Below, one piece after another: positions 41,828 through 56,800 of a stretch of 64,000 nt of DNA. The notes below the pieces were generated by a model. It had not been told where the DNA came from. It did no database searches and saw only the letters and a list, made by a program, of their open reading frames with translations. The first letter of the stretch is position 1; each line of letters opens with the position of its first letter. The DNA comes from Branchiostoma floridae. Taxonomy: Eukaryota; Chordata; Leptocardii; Amphioxiformes; Branchiostomatidae. The stretch spans positions 23,368,806 through 23,432,805 of the forward strand of contig NC_049983.1 in assembly GCF_000003815.2 (NCBI RefSeq), read 5' to 3'. The position numbers and the translations under genes were made by a program.

Positions 41828-44800
41828 ATGATGAGGAGACTGTTGCTTCTTGTGCTGGCTGTGGCCGTGCAAGGCGACGTCTACATGCACAACCCGAGGT
41901 ACGGACTGGGTCACACCGGGAGGCATGGAAGGGGGAGGGGGCCTAGCTCTAAATGTTATGAAGTAGATTTCTAGCGAGGTCAACGCCCATGAAGCCGGTT
42001 CTTTCAAATGCAGAGTAACCAATTAACGTCAGACCGGTGGCACGCGAGGGTCAGGGAGGAATGTTTCATACCTATTGTCCGTCGATTACTAGCTGTTAAA
42101 TACCGTCAATACATTACAAAGGACATCTTTGTGGGGCTTCCTTTAGTTTGCAGCATGTATTTTTATGAGCTGGTCCCTTTGAATGCTGGTTATATAGAAT
42201 AGAAGGACGGACTGAATAATCAGCAAACAACACGACTTGAGTGCATAACGCATATATTTGACAACTTACTACAGCCGCTGTACACCGGGTCATCAGATAC
42301 GTCTCTTTACCTTGTTACAAGGTACAAGTTGTAAGTTGTAGAACTACGTACTGTTTTTATTTTTGTGAATGCAAGGAAATAGCACTGAAACATAGGGTGA
42401 CACTTACTAAAAGTCACAACTTTTTTGGGGTGACAACATTTTTGGGGAGTGACAAGAAGCGAAACACTTCAGTTACAAAAGTACGACAGCATAGTGATAA
42501 ATAGTAAAATATTCAACAAAGAAAAACTTTTTAAAAAAGTAAAAAAAAATTGCACCACGTCAGGTTCGAACTCAGGTTCGAACTCTGGTCCAAAAGTTAC
42601 AATTCCAATCACTAGTCAACTACGCCACGAAGCCTTGCGATTCAAATTAATGAAAAAAATAGAACTAAACTGACAAAGCGCGTAATAAAAGAGACGGAAA
42701 TAAACTGTAAGGCCGTCATTTCAACAAGTTTAATGGCAAGAAAACTCGCTACAGTCCCATCACCTTTTGATCACCAAAGTAAACTTTTTAAACTGATATA
42801 TAGAGTTGTTTGTGAGCAAGTAAAGCTCCCGCACGGTGCAAAATGACGAACAATAATGCCTGCTTGATTTGAGTTCACGGCATTTGCATGATAAGGAAGG
42901 GTGCGAAAAGCTCGCAGTTATCGCCCAATGTCAGTGACCTGCCAGCAGCTATTTGATTGGTCCTCGCTAGAAACTACTGAATGTCAAATAGTCTACACGG
43001 GGGAGGGGGGCAAAGTTTACAACATACACGTGATGATGTGTGATAATTTTGTGCTATGAGATTTTTTTTATCGGCACAGAAGTTATCAGCTATACTAGCT
43101 TTTTGAAATCTAAGATCTTGCTCGAAACTTAGCCTGCAGCTCGTTCTAGGCTTTTATTTTTATTAGAAATACAATAATTCTAATGAAAATTAACAAACAA
43201 ATTATGGGAGTTTATTCACATTTTGGCAAGTGTACAACAACAAAATCTTTTTGCCAGATAAAGTCTCCTGAAGTCCCCTACTTTGCCCCTCGCGGGGTCA
43301 TCTGGGGGTATCGAAATGTAGATGTAGATGTAGACGAATGACATGCTTCCTTGGAAATGGCCCTTTACACAACTTGCCTCACTTCACTCAGGTGGAAATG
43401 AGTATCTAGCTTCAGTTTGGGATGTCCCTTGGATAGGACAATGAATGGAGAGCCACTTCAGGCATGTCAAAGATCTCAGCAGGCTTGCTTTTCAAAAAGA
43501 ATGGGTCCTGTGCCCAGTCAAATCAAAATGAACTTGCAAGTTGCCAGAGAGGAGCACTTGAAACATGTGTAGTCCACCATCAGGCTAGTATAGCTGACCT
43601 TTCACCCCACCAGGACCCCTCCTGCCCTGTTAGTGAACAGGAAGTGTGATACGATTGTTCCTTCCTGCCATCTGCATGGGGACATCCATCCACACATGCA
43701 CATCACATGTACTACAGTACTAGTCACATTGTTCAACACTTTTTTCAGACCTCAATGAACTTTTTTTTTACATAACTATAATAAAGGAGGGGATAATGTG
43801 GCACTGAACTCAAGTTATTATCTTATTTTAATGTTGCCACATAGTGACATACAAAGGAGAGACAGAGGGTAAAGGTAGTCCCATATTTGAGGCCATAGGG
43901 GCAGTGGGTTGTTATCCAGATTTGTGTTTAGGGGCACGTATTGGAAGTTGGAGCTCATCCCTCTCCTTCCGTCACCCTTAATGTTCCCAACTGAAACCAG
44001 GTCATGCCCGTAGCCAGGATTTTGCCTGGGGGGGTTCGTTTTACTCTTTGGCGGACCAACGAGCGCCAAAGGCGCGAGGCGAGCGCCGAAGGCGCGAGTT
44101 TCCTAGGGGGGTCCGGGGGCATGCTCCACCGGAAAATTTTGAAAATTGGACTCTCTGAAATGGCATTTCCTGCGTTTTTGAGAGATTTTCAAAGGAAAAA
44201 TCAGAGACGCTCACACAACTGCTTCAGACATTATTCTATTCGACGAAAACGAAAGATTGGGTACATCAGTTATGAAATGGCACATCATCACTTCTCAGAA
44301 CTTATAACTGGCTCTGATACCCCATTCAATTTGTATACGACAACCGACACGAAAACTGGATGCTTTACGACGCTCTTGTACTTGAAATGTTTTTCCTCTT
44401 AGAAATGGGTGAAACTACATTGTGCCAATCAGCAGGCTCTATCACTGTGTATACATTTGTTGCACAACAATTGTACAAGATAAAAAGTATGGCATCTACA
44501 TTTATCAATTAACTACAGTTCTATAGCTTATCTTAACTTGTGTCGGCGCTGTCATCCACCGGGCAGTCCGCCAAATAAGACTTCCGGGTGCCTTTAACCA
44601 TAGCAACAGACAGGCTTGACTTTTTTGACTGCTGTCATTGCCACCCCCGTTAAGCTCCAGCTCCGGCCCGCACGGTCCAGCTCTTGCCAGCACGGTCCAG
44701 CTCCGGCCCGCACGTCCCAGCTCCGAGCTGGATCAGTGTGGCTTAAGCTATCGAAGAGTATACTATCGAACTAGCTGCGCTGCCGTCTGCGAAGGCCTGT

Positions 44801-47800
44801 GGCCTTCCTTTTTTTTNNNNNNNNNNNNNNNNNNNNNNNNNNNNNNNNNNNNNNNNNNNNNNNNNNNNNNNNNNNNNNNNNNNNNNNNNNNNNNNNNNNN
44901 NNNNNNNNNNNNNNNNGATGGAGGATGACAGGATCTGATACAAAAGGTGGTCCAGTGTGGCTTTTTCTAGAAGTTGCAAACACTGGACGAAATCAGTTGC
45001 AAACTATATGCATCAGGATATAGACCAATTAACTTTTTCAGACTCTTGACCGTGCGGGCCCGCCGGAGCTGGAGTTCAACGAGGGTGGTGGCGTGAAAGT
45101 TGTCGACGTCTTTCTAACGCATGCCGCGCCCCGCCTCGCGCGGGCCGGGTCTTTTACAAAACAGTAGCACCCCCACTCAGGAAGAACTAACTGTAAACCG
45201 CAGGGTTCATCTTTACTCTATGACAATGTCTTGGAGCAATTTTTCTAGGATTCTAGACCCGTTGGAAATACAAATTAGTCCGCCTTTTAAAAGTATTGTG
45301 CATTGAAAAAACGGACCTTCGAGAAAAAAGCGGACCTTCGAGCCCGCGTGGGGGGTGCGTCCGCACCCCCCGAACCCCCCCTGGCTACGGGCATGCAGGT
45401 ACTCATTTTTACACCTGGGTTGAGTTGAATGTTCATACTAAGCTTTGTGAACTCTTGATTCATCTACTTGTATGCATGGCTTTGATCACGATTCGCAAAT
45501 CCTGACCCATATGGACAGTCCAAATCCGGCTGAAGGGGTGGGGGATAACTCTGGATCTGACAAATCCCCCAGCCTGAGTGAATCCAGATTTGCGTGGCCT
45601 GGTATGAACAGGGTCTTACATTCTTGCCAACACTAACCTTGTGAAACAGGATTCATTGAACCCGGAGGTTTGATTGACATGTGCCTGTCAATTTGGACCA
45701 TGTAGGAACAACGATGTTAAATGTCCTTGGTAGGAACAGATTTCATTGCTTTATCACAATTCTCTATTTTAACATTAAATTCTTTTGTTTCAGGGGAAGC
45801 AACAACAGGCTAGATGAAGCCAGGAGAGACAGAAACAATGCCAACAGGTTTGCTCATTACTATACTAGTAGTATCTAAAAGTTGTTTGAGAAAAGTGTTG
45901 TAGAAATTCATCATAGATTCATACGTAATTACATGTATGCACATTTTCTCTTTGATTTATTCTTAAGAGTTGCATGTAAATTATGATTACAATGATGTAC
46001 ATTTACTTTCAAAATGCTGCAAATGAAGTCTAAGAATGTTGATTTTTGTCAAGAGTTCTGAAATCAGCATTTTTTCTTCTCCTCTAGATTATTTGACTCC
46101 CAGAACAACGACAGAGGAGGCTACAATGTGGGCAGTCTGTACTACTATGAAGGGTCCCACCTCAGCATTGAATGGTACGGTCCAACTGATATTAATAATA
46201 CATTTTTTTCTGAGAAATCTTATTGCAGACTTATTTGTAAACAGGCCTTTTTGAAGCATGAGTTATTTAACTAGATTCAGCAGAATGCTTTCTAAAAATT
46301 TCATACAAGCTTTGACTGTGAAAACATGTTTTGACTAACTTAAAGGTAACTGATGTGACTTTGGATTTGTACATGAAAAACTCAGTTTCCTATCTCCACA
46401 CAACTTTCCCAAGTGACTTATACATATTGAAACTATTTTAGTCTCAACCAAGGTCTGGCTGAAAAGCATGGTATCTGACATTTTGGAAGTTAAGATTTCA
46501 AAAACAAATTTTGAACTTTTGGGCCTAGTTGACTTACTAGTATGCTCAACTGTCTTCAGAAATACAATCAATATGTAACACACTACTTGACTACACATAC
46601 CTGTTAGAATTTTTGAAGTTTTGGGGTTGCTTTCCTACACATGTCGAAATCAGTTGGAAAAACTTGTGTTGGCAAAAAATGAATTATGATCAATTGGTTT
46701 ATTTTACACAACTGTACCCAAAAAAATCATGTATACCGGTTTTCATTATTGCAGGACAAACCAGCACTCGTGTGACAACCCCAACAACCACTGTGAGCTG
46801 GTGATACAGTACATGTGTGGGGACCTGGTCAGGGATGGAACCACTGTCACGTTAGTACAAGTTTCTTATTACCATCACCAAGAGGTGTGAGTGTGTGTGT
46901 GTGTGTGTGCGCGTGTGTGTGTTTGTGTGTGTGTGTGTGTGTGAGTGTGTGCGTGCATGCGTGCGTGTGTCACTGTGTGTGTGTGTGTGTGTGTGTGCGT
47001 GCGTGTGTGTCACTGTGTGTGTGTGTGTGTGTGTGTGTGTGGACAGAACAACTCATATGTTGTTGATGAATCATTGTGAATCATGATATTTGGTATGTCG
47101 GTAAGAGCAAAAAAAAAAAGTTCAGATTGTTGGCAACCTGGCAGCTTTCCATGGCACTGCAGTAGGACATTTAGTGAACTGATAATTGAAATTGATCAGG
47201 CTACTAGTAGTACAGTGTATACACTTGTATACTTGTAATTTGACCTCTCCCACGGTTGGGTGTTATCGACCCACAGTCCGTTCAACTGAAAGCAAATAGC
47301 TTATCTCTCTCCACCCAATAAAGTCAGTCCAGAGTAAATTTGCTAACAAACTTTGCTGCACTTTGGTACCACAGAGGTCATCTTTATGAGCTAGAAATTT
47401 GTTGAACTTATAGATTGCACTATGGCAATAAAATGATGTAATACACATGTATTGTTATCAAATTGGATCTATACTTTGTCAGGGTGATGTTACCACTCGA
47501 ATGTTTTGCAAATAGTTTGCAATTTTGTATTACTGGTAGTTGTGCCAAGGTCTCTGCATTTTTTTAGATACGTCAAAGCATTTGTAAGAGTCGAACCTGT
47601 CAAACCCAGGTTGTGTCAGCAATTTGTCATAAGATATATATCTGGGTTTTTTTTTTGTTGATTGGGAAAGTAATGGTCTGGGTCTTAATAACTGTTTTTT
47701 ATCACAGATTCCATCATCAAATTACTTTATTGACCTGACTGGAATGTCAGATAGAAGGCCCACAGTGATTAAATGAGGAATAAATGTCAATCAAACGGTT

Positions 47801-50800
47801 TATTACCCTACATGTTCTTGAATTTTTAATAATGTTTTAATCAGGTGAAAGAGAACAGTTTCTTTACAGTTATTAAAGTCTTTCTTATGTGACAAGGCTA
47901 CTCAAAGGTCTTGAAATTCTCAATTTTTAGGTTAGGCTCACCTACAGTAGTGCACCTACAGTATTCCCAAAAATGAGTTTTGACTTTGATCCCTAAACCC
48001 TAACCCAAATATTATCATATTTTGACACATTGTTTCCTGATGTTGTTGCTGCCGTAGCCCTCATAAACAACTCTTAGCATTTCCCAAGTCTTTAAACAAC
48101 AGGAAACATTTCAGGGTTCCTTTTGATGTTCAGTTACTTGACAAATGATGAATGGTAAAATGAGAATGACGCGACATGGAATAGACATAATGACACCAGT
48201 CCAAACTGGCACCATCTCGCGACATGTCTGATATGTCTCTAGGAGTAGGAGTAAACTCAGAGGGTCAAAAGGGGACAGGTCTTTGTCACAAACATGATTT
48301 CAGGTCTTGAAAAGTTCTTGTCCCTTGTCCTTCTGAGCCCGTTTGTATACGGGATGGACATATTTAACCCTTGTCATGCTGAGCTGTATTTTGATGGGTT
48401 TGGGGTATTTCTCATGTAAAAGCTGCATACCACTGCAAAGCCCATCGAATGGGGGAGTAAATCTGCATCAGCAGCACAGAACAAGTTTTACTTATCTGAT
48501 GGAGCCATCGGCTTTGGGAAGTTAAATTGGCCAAAAAATTGCCAGCAGGACAAGGGTTAAGTCTTTGGAAATCTCTTTTGATCTGACAATTGAAATGGGG
48601 GGGGGGGTGTATTGTGGGGCTTACAGATGCAGGAGTAAAGTCACCAGATCAAAACACTTTCCCACAAACATGATTTCAGATCTTGAAAAGCCCTTTAAGT
48701 CTTTTAAAATCTCTGGTGATCTGACAATTGAAATAGAGAGGGGGGGGGGCATATTGTGGGGTTTACAGAATCTGATGCAGGAGTAAAGTCACCAGATCAA
48801 AAGACTTTCCCACAAACATGATTTCAGATCTTGAATGGTTCTTTAAGTCTTGTAAAATCTCTTTTGATCTGACAATTGAAATGGAGGGGGGGGGGCATAT
48901 TGTGGGGTTTACAGATACAGGAGTAAAGTCAGCAGATCAAAACACTTTCCCACAAACATGATTTCAGGTCTTGAAAGGTTCTTTAAGTGTTTTAAAATCT
49001 CTGGTGATCTGACAATTGAAATAGAGAGGGGGGGGCAATTATTGTGGAGCTTACAGATGCAGGAGTAAAGTCAGCAGATCAAAACACTTTCCCACAAACA
49101 TGATTTCAGATCTTGAAAGGTTCTTTAAGTCTTTAAAAATCTCTGGTGATCTGACAATTGAAATAGAGAGGGGGGGGGGCATATTGTGGGGTTTACAGAT
49201 ACAGGAGTAAAGTCAGCAGATCAAAAGACTTTCCCACAAACATGATTTCAGGTCTTGAAAGGTTCTTTAAGTGTTTTAAAATCTCTGGTGATCTGACAAT
49301 TGAAATAGAGAGGGGGGGGCATATTGTGGAGCTTACAGATGCAGGAGTAAAGTCAGCAGATCAAAACACTTTCCCACAAACATGATTTCAGATCTTGAAA
49401 GGTTCTTTAAGTCTTTAAAAATCTCTGGTGATCTGACAATTCAAATAGAGGGGGGGGGGCATATTTTGGGGTTTACAGATACAGGAGTAAAGTCAGCAGA
49501 TCAAGCGTCTTTGTCACAAACATGATTTCAGATCTTGAAAGGTTCTTTAAGTCTTTAAAAATCTCTGGTGATCTGACAATTGAAATGGGGGGGGGGCGTA
49601 TTGTGGGGTTTACAGAACAGGAGTAAAGTCAGCAGATCAAACGTGTTTGCCTCAAACATGACTTCAGGTCTTGAAAAGCCCTTTAAGTCTTGTAAAATCT
49701 CTCTTGATCTGAGAATTGAAATAGAGAGGGGGGGTATTGTTGGGCTTACAAACGCAGTAGTAATAATAATAAAGTCAGCAGATCAAAAGACTTTGCCTCA
49801 AACACGATTTTAGGTCTTGAAAGGCCTTTTAAGTCTTTGGAAATCTCTTGTGGTCTGAGAATTGAAATGGGGGGGGCGTACTGTGGGGCTTACAGAATCA
49901 AATAAAAGAAGCTGTACAACAGGTCTTTGTTCCTCAACTTCAATGGTACTTGTTTGATCAGTATACACAGATCATGATTCTTTGCGTAGGGCTAGACTTT
50001 GAAAATAGGAAACGTCAGATCTAGACTATGGAGTATCTTTGGAAGACTAAACTTAAATGCAATTTGTTGGTACATGTATGATAATGCCATCACTGGGTAT
50101 TTATAGTAGATCTACACCGATAGAGGGCAACACTGTAAATCAGACTTACCACTGACTGATCATTTTGTTTAACAAACCAGCTTTGTAGGCACACGATAAG
50201 TCTGGATGATCAGACCATAACTTCTGAATCTTAGTAATAGTATGTATCCTTGTAGACTGAAATTCGAATGTTTTTAACTTTAAACATTAATCAATAAATG
50301 TCTCCTCCAGGACCATCCCAGTGAACCCCATGCAGTGCCAGAACTACGACTGTAACCGTGACAAGCGGTACGGCATGCACGAGACATACGACTACCACAT
50401 CAAGTGTCGGCTCAGGCAGCGCAACATGGGGCTCTTCACTGCTGATCAGGTAATGTTTGTTTGTTTGTTTGTTTGGGAAATATAGTCAAATCCGTTGATA
50501 CTAACCACTCAAGGGGTTTGTTTATTGAAACTGGCTGCAGTAGACAGATGGTCACTGTAGACATCATTCTTATTGCTTCGGTTGATATGGAAAATGAATT
50601 ATAGATAATGTTTAGGTCATCATTATGCAGAGATGGCAGGCAATGCAGGTTTGACTGTACTGCACTTTTGCTTGTACAACATAGAAATTGTCTGAAAAGA
50701 ATCGATAAACATTGAACAGCAATCAATCGATCATAGTAAGGACTTTGAAAAAATTATAAAACCTGACCTCCAATATCTCTTCATCAGTGTCAAATACACT

Positions 50801-53800
50801 GTCATTGACAAATGATTACGGATGTCATCTGAAACATCAGACTATTTCCAAAATCATGTCCAGTCTTGTCTTATTTGTACTTTTTGTTTCTTAGTTGATT
50901 TTTTGCTTTATGTCAAGTAACCTTTTGGAAAATTTATTTGATTTGTTTGAAAATGTCTTGAAACGATTTTCAATCAAACTCAGAATGTCTTGCCTGCCAA
51001 AAAGCTATGAAGTTATGCAAGATCTGAAGGACACAGAATTAAATTTTCTTGCATGCGATTCTCTCAGGAATTTCATTATACTGGCAGACCTGGAGAGTCT
51101 TTCCCTGCAAATGTAATATATGAAATAATGCTGGTCACCAGGTAATAGAGTTTTACTTACTGAAGTGATTTTATTGGAAAGCCAGACAAATTATGGGCAA
51201 GATCTGGGCCATTTAAAAACTTAAACTGAGTCGGCATTAGAAATTTGTGAACAAGGCATGATAGTCGGTAGATATGCTTGACTAGCACATACTGTAAATG
51301 CACTTAAGTTCGAGGGGATTTAATTTCGCGGTAGCGGGTAAAGGGACTTTTTGCGGTGGATTTAAGTTTGCGGTAACACCATAGACTGCAGTCTAATGCC
51401 ATAATAAAAAAATGTTCGCGGTGGTTTTAAGTTTGCGGTGAAGTGGTCACCGGGAAAACCGCAAATATTAATCCACCGCGAACATTTACAGTATCAGGCT
51501 GTAATGTCTATGGCGATAATGCAATCGTCAAAAATACTATCAAACTTAGCTTTTTTTGGTGCTAGCTCACAGTTGGCTTGTTGCTTGCCGCATCTAAGAC
51601 CCTACTATTATTGTACATGTAGCTTATGAAGCCATTAGGGTTCGTTTCATTTTGCATCTGCAATTTCCAAGATGTACCAGTGTCAAATTCCATAGGTCCA
51701 TTTGAAATAGTTCAGAAACTGTACACCTCATCCTTCAACTGGAACCAAAATAGTCAAGCTGGAATATTTGGAACCTGGGGAAAAATGCCGGCCTACAGAC
51801 TCCATTCCTAATGATTTAGAATGATTATTGCAGCTTTCAATTTTTTTCACCTATAATGTTTGAGGTGGCAAACTACTTTTCTGGGCAAATTCCCTTCCTT
51901 AGCAAATTAAACTCCCTTTCCTTGCATTACTAGTAAGAGAATCATAGCCAACTTTGAAACTATCAATTAACCGCCACCCCCCTCCCAATACACAGTCCCC
52001 CTCTAAGTCTGCAAAGGAGACTAAGTTTTTACCTTCAAATTGCTTCTCGTAGAGTCATAGGTACCCAGGGAGTTTCATGTCTACTTGAGGCATTAATGGT
52101 TCTAATATTGTTTCTAAGTTATTAATGGACTTTTACCTTGTTGTGCTTGTGTAGAACCTGAAGGGTCAGACGGCGCAGTACACACGACAGAACGCCAACG
52201 GGAACCGGCGCGGGTACGAGTGCCCAGAGGAGAGGGACCACTACCCCTACTGGCACCCCACGCCGTGGAAGGTGAGACTTACAGAATCATTATGGTGTCT
52301 GGCACTAACAGTGCTAAGTCTAGGTTACATGCAGAATGCCATGTAGTACTAACAGTAACTATAGCTAAGTAAGTAGTTAGTATCCAGTATTTGTTTATAC
52401 TGCTGCTGGGATCCCTGACACTGGGGTAGGCAGCAGTCGGCTAGTCTTCACACCGTGTTTCCATGCGACTCGGTCCAGTGGGCTCTACATTTGTACCTAC
52501 TANNNNNNNNNNNNNNNNNNNNNNNNNNNNNNNNNNNNNNNNNNNNNNNNNNNNNNNNNNNNNNNNNNNNNNNNNNNNNNNNNNNNNNNNNNNNNNNNNN
52601 NNNNNNNNNNNNNNNNNNNNNNNNNNNNNNNNNNNNNNNNNNNNNNNNNNNNNNNNNNNNNNNNNNNNNNNNNNNNNNNNNNNNNNNNNNNNNNNNNNNN
52701 NNNNNNNNNNNNNNNNNNNNNNNNNNNNNNNNNNNNNNNNNNNNNNNNNNNNNNNNNNNNNNNNNNNNNNNNNNNNNNNNNNNNNNNNNNNNNNNNNNNN
52801 NNNNNNNNNNNNNNNNNNNNNNNNNNNNNNNNNNNNNNNNNNNNNNNNNNNNNNNNNNNNNNNNNNNNNNNNNNNNNNNNNNNNNNNNNNNNNNNNNNNN
52901 NNNNNNNNNNNNNNNNNNNNNNNNNNNNNNNNNNNNNNNNNNNNNNNNNNNNNNNNNNNNNNNNNNNNNNNNNNNNNNNNNNNNNNNNNNNNNNNNNNNN
53001 NNNNNNNNNNNNNNNNNNNNNNNNNNNNNNNNNNNNNNNNNNNNNNNNCAAATGCTATACAGTTTTATTATGATTACAGTAAGTTGCTGCAGTATTTTAG
53101 TGTACTTTTATCGAGGAACTGAGTTGATGATAATTTATTATTTTCAGGTAGGAATTCGTTTTTAAAGATAGACTGAAAGAAAATGAAGCATAACGATGAC
53201 AACATTACAAAGTTCAGATGAGAACAAGAGTCTGAAAACTCAAACCTGCTTGAAATATTTTGTTTTGTGATGGTGCGTATGGTGTGTTGTGGGGGTTGAT
53301 ATGGTTTGACGTTTGGCAAAATTATTCCATCATTGTTCTTAAGTTATATATCTACCTATGGTAAACAGTGAGATCCAAAACTACACCTTTCTGGTGTCCT
53401 CACCATTTCATTTTTATTTCCTATTGTTACACCTGCACCTGGCACATACATTGTATCTCAATGTGTAATGGTTCACACCATACAGAGGTGACAGCGATGG
53501 TCACAGTTGCTCTTTTTTGCTCCTTGGAAGATTTTGACCAGAATGCCCCAGCAGTTCTAGAGCAAGCTGCTAGAGGGCCCAAACATACAACACTTCTTCC
53601 TTACACCACAAGCTATGTGCCACCAAAAATCAAGACCATAGCATATCCATGTCAAAAGATACAAAAATCCAAGTTCTGTTGCAGTACCAAGGTCACACAC
53701 CAGGGGATCCAAAATTGACTTTGACCTTCGTCTTCCAAACACCTACCCAAATACCAAATATCATTACAATCCATCAACAGGTTCTAAAGTTATGCTGACC

Positions 53801-56800
53801 ACAAATATGTGGAAACACAAACAGACACACACACAGACACACCAAAAACTATACCTCCATTTTTCATGGAGGTAAATCACACGTTCTGTTCTGGAGATAT
53901 AGCACTGGAAACGACCCTTCCACACACTCCCATGCTACTGAAAACTCAAAACACATGTTACAGCTGCTAGCTGTCCCCAAGGAGGTTGAGACAGAGGGAA
54001 TGAGGCCAGATCACTCCATATCAGGAAAAGGGGTGTAAATATTTTTTTTAAAACGAACCACAAAACAACAGCAAACTTCTAATCTACTTAATAGCACAAT
54101 AGGTCACACACTCTATCCCCATAGCAAAGGAAATCGCAATCCATCCAGAGGTTCTAGAGATATCGGTCCGGAATCACAAAGATCCCTACCAGAAACAGTA
54201 CATGCTTTTTTCAAGCATGTAATAACTGCATGATTACTCATACACAATATGACTCTTACCAGAAACATGCAGATATCATCTCCAGCTGTGTGTGAACTTG
54301 GACTGATCAGATTATCTGTGAAACATATTGTAGTATTGAGTAATGGCACTGATATTGTATGATTGTATGTGTCTAGATCTGTGTCTGTGCAGCATATTTC
54401 TACCAAAGACTGTCACAATGATACTTCCTGGTGCAGTTGGGTTCAACTAAAGGTTACCCTAGATACAATGTAAGTTGTAACTGATGATCTGTGATGGTGC
54501 ACTCTATCTGACATTCATGCCAAATTTTGCCCAACATACTAGTATATCCTGTTCCCATAGCAATTAATGTGAATTTTACTTATCATAATTTTCACACACA
54601 AGCATACATTAATGTTGTACTGTCTTATGTTCTAGAGTAGCTGAGAGAGAAAAATAGATGAACTTTCATTTAATAATATAAGGGTCACAGCCACATCTAA
54701 TGTAAGGCATGTTAGGCTTTAGATTTGACTTGACTTGACATTAGATTTATTCAAGTCTATACGGGCTTAGAAGATTTTTTTTTTCTTCAGCTCAAGCTTT
54801 TCATTCCTAGTCTAGTGGATGGTTCATTTGTACAAGTCTTTTTCCATTTTATGCATATTGCAATTACACACAGTAATGGTTGCTTTCTGAGCTGGTCCAA
54901 GGTTAGGGCCTGTATGAGAAGTTACTGACCCAGCAACAGCATGCCAGTCCCTACATCTGGAACACATCACACACAATGTAGCACTAGTCATCACTTCCTC
55001 TGGGTCAACTACAAGGCCAACACCGGCTTTCAAAGTTCCTATCTTGCACAATGCTTAAAACATTTTGTGCTTAGTCATAGTGATAGTGATATCCAGTTAA
55101 TCGATCCACTGAATAACTATATATTCTAATCTTCCACTGACCAAGACAGAGGCGATGTATACTGTATTAATTTACATCTTTTATAATTGTGCCAGGGAAA
55201 TTCCCCTAGCTCGTTTAAGAAGCACAATGAACAGTGAACCACACTTAGCGTCCTGTTCTAAGGACTGAAACCCTTTCCCGTAGTATGTATGGGTGAGCCA
55301 CACACTCAGAATCAAACTCACAGCTTCATATTTAGCTTCAGGCATTAGTAGACTGAGATGTAACTTTGTCTCATTTCTATAGATGAGCCTGGCAATCTGC
55401 TACTTCTGTCATGGCAACTGTGTGATATAGAATACATATAATTCACAGCCATTACTTCTTCAGGTTCAACTGCATCTACATCTACATCTACGTAATACTG
55501 GGCAATGCCCCTCGCGGGACTTTGTGCCCAGGGCATGTACAGTTCAAGGCCAGCACACACACACATGATATCTTTTGAAAGTTCATATCTTGTGCATGCT
55601 ATAATTTCTTTTTAACTGCATGCTACAAGACAAGAAGGGTGACCTAGTTGCTTGGCAATGGTACATGTGTATTCCCAGTTGCTACTGTTACAGTATCTGG
55701 GTCAAGTCCAAGGGCACGGTGACTCACTGACTTGGAATGGGGCCTTTGTCCATGTGCCAAGGTTGGAACATTGGGGTTGATGTGTGTATCAGATTCTTGT
55801 GGTGTTATATTGAATCTGGCACATGTACAACACTTATTCTCTGATTGTAGTTTAAATAATTCATTTGTGCATCCTTGCCAAGTGATCATTGATAAAGTGT
55901 ATGCTACACAGAGAGGACAGGCCCCAGCTGTTATCTTCAATTCCTCAAAACCATTCAATGAATGAGAGAACACACAGTACATGATTGTATATTGCTGAAG
56001 AAAATGTCATTGAAAGCTAACACAGCCCTGTCCTTGATAGAAATTTCATTGTGGACATTTTTTTTTCAGGCTACTGTCAGAAGTGTAAACCCTTGGTCCA
56101 ACATGTCAAAATAAGCAATGGAACAGATTTATGTCTTTCCTACATGTTGTAATGCTAGCCTTTATGTGGATCTCTGCCATCTGTGATCCAATGTTGTCCA
56201 ATTTGTCAGAATGCCAAGTTTGGTGACATTTGGTGTCATGGATACAGCAGGTATCTCTGAGATCAGTAAATTTTGACATGGATGATTTCTCTCCCTTTTG
56301 TACACATGGCAAGCTGTATAGTGAGACTGAAACCTCCATTGCACAGTCTGTGTCATCTTTTGTAGAACAAGTTACTAGAAGGGGATTTTTGCTTTTGTGT
56401 TTTAACATCCATTGGCATAATACCGGTCGCTTTACTGCAATTTCTCAAGCAATGCTAATTTGGCAAATGATCAACGCATCATTTTCTCCAGTTACATGTT
56501 GCTGTTACAGCTTACCTTTGCCACTTCTTCTGTGTAAATTATTTTGTCTCTCAGGTCCTGCTAAAAATATAATATCGTAATTGGAACACACCGCAGAATT
56601 GCACGGAGAACGGGCGCGTGGTTGGAAGGGGGTGCACTATACCGGCCGAACGAAACACGGCACAATTAACTGCCGCTATGTACCTTTATACATCCTCTGT
56701 TGTTCCTTTCTTTCCTGTTAGTAGTTGCACAAAACAAAAATCTGCATGAGCATACAAAAAGTCATGAGAAAATGGGCGTATACTGACAAGAATTTTCATT

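Larger units (their letters stand above)
44007..45391. mobile_element. Composite non-autonomous DNA transposon (CCCGTAGCCAGG ends)
   Basis: Inverted ends CCCGTAGCCAGG / CCTGGCTACGGG are flanked by CATG on both sides. Inside the ends are G-runs followed by 'gagcgccgaaggcgcgag', a low-complexity motif. A nested inverted-repeat element (about 44637-45092) with ends like 'ctccagctccggcccgcacg' is inserted within it and contains the N-gap. No transposase seen. Confidence 0.7.

Noticed and set aside
42560-42642. Functional tRNA gene
   Set aside because: A- and B-box-like motifs are present, but the B box is duplicated and no sound acceptor stem or anticodon arm can be drawn.
46815-47086. Cys/Val-rich frames
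   Set aside because: Translation of a GT microsatellite next to exon 4 of DD3-3 copy B.
48565-49895. Short open frames with 'FDLTIE' repeats as a gene
   Set aside because: They follow satellite units, vary with G-run length and contain stops in each unit. Intronic satellite explains them.
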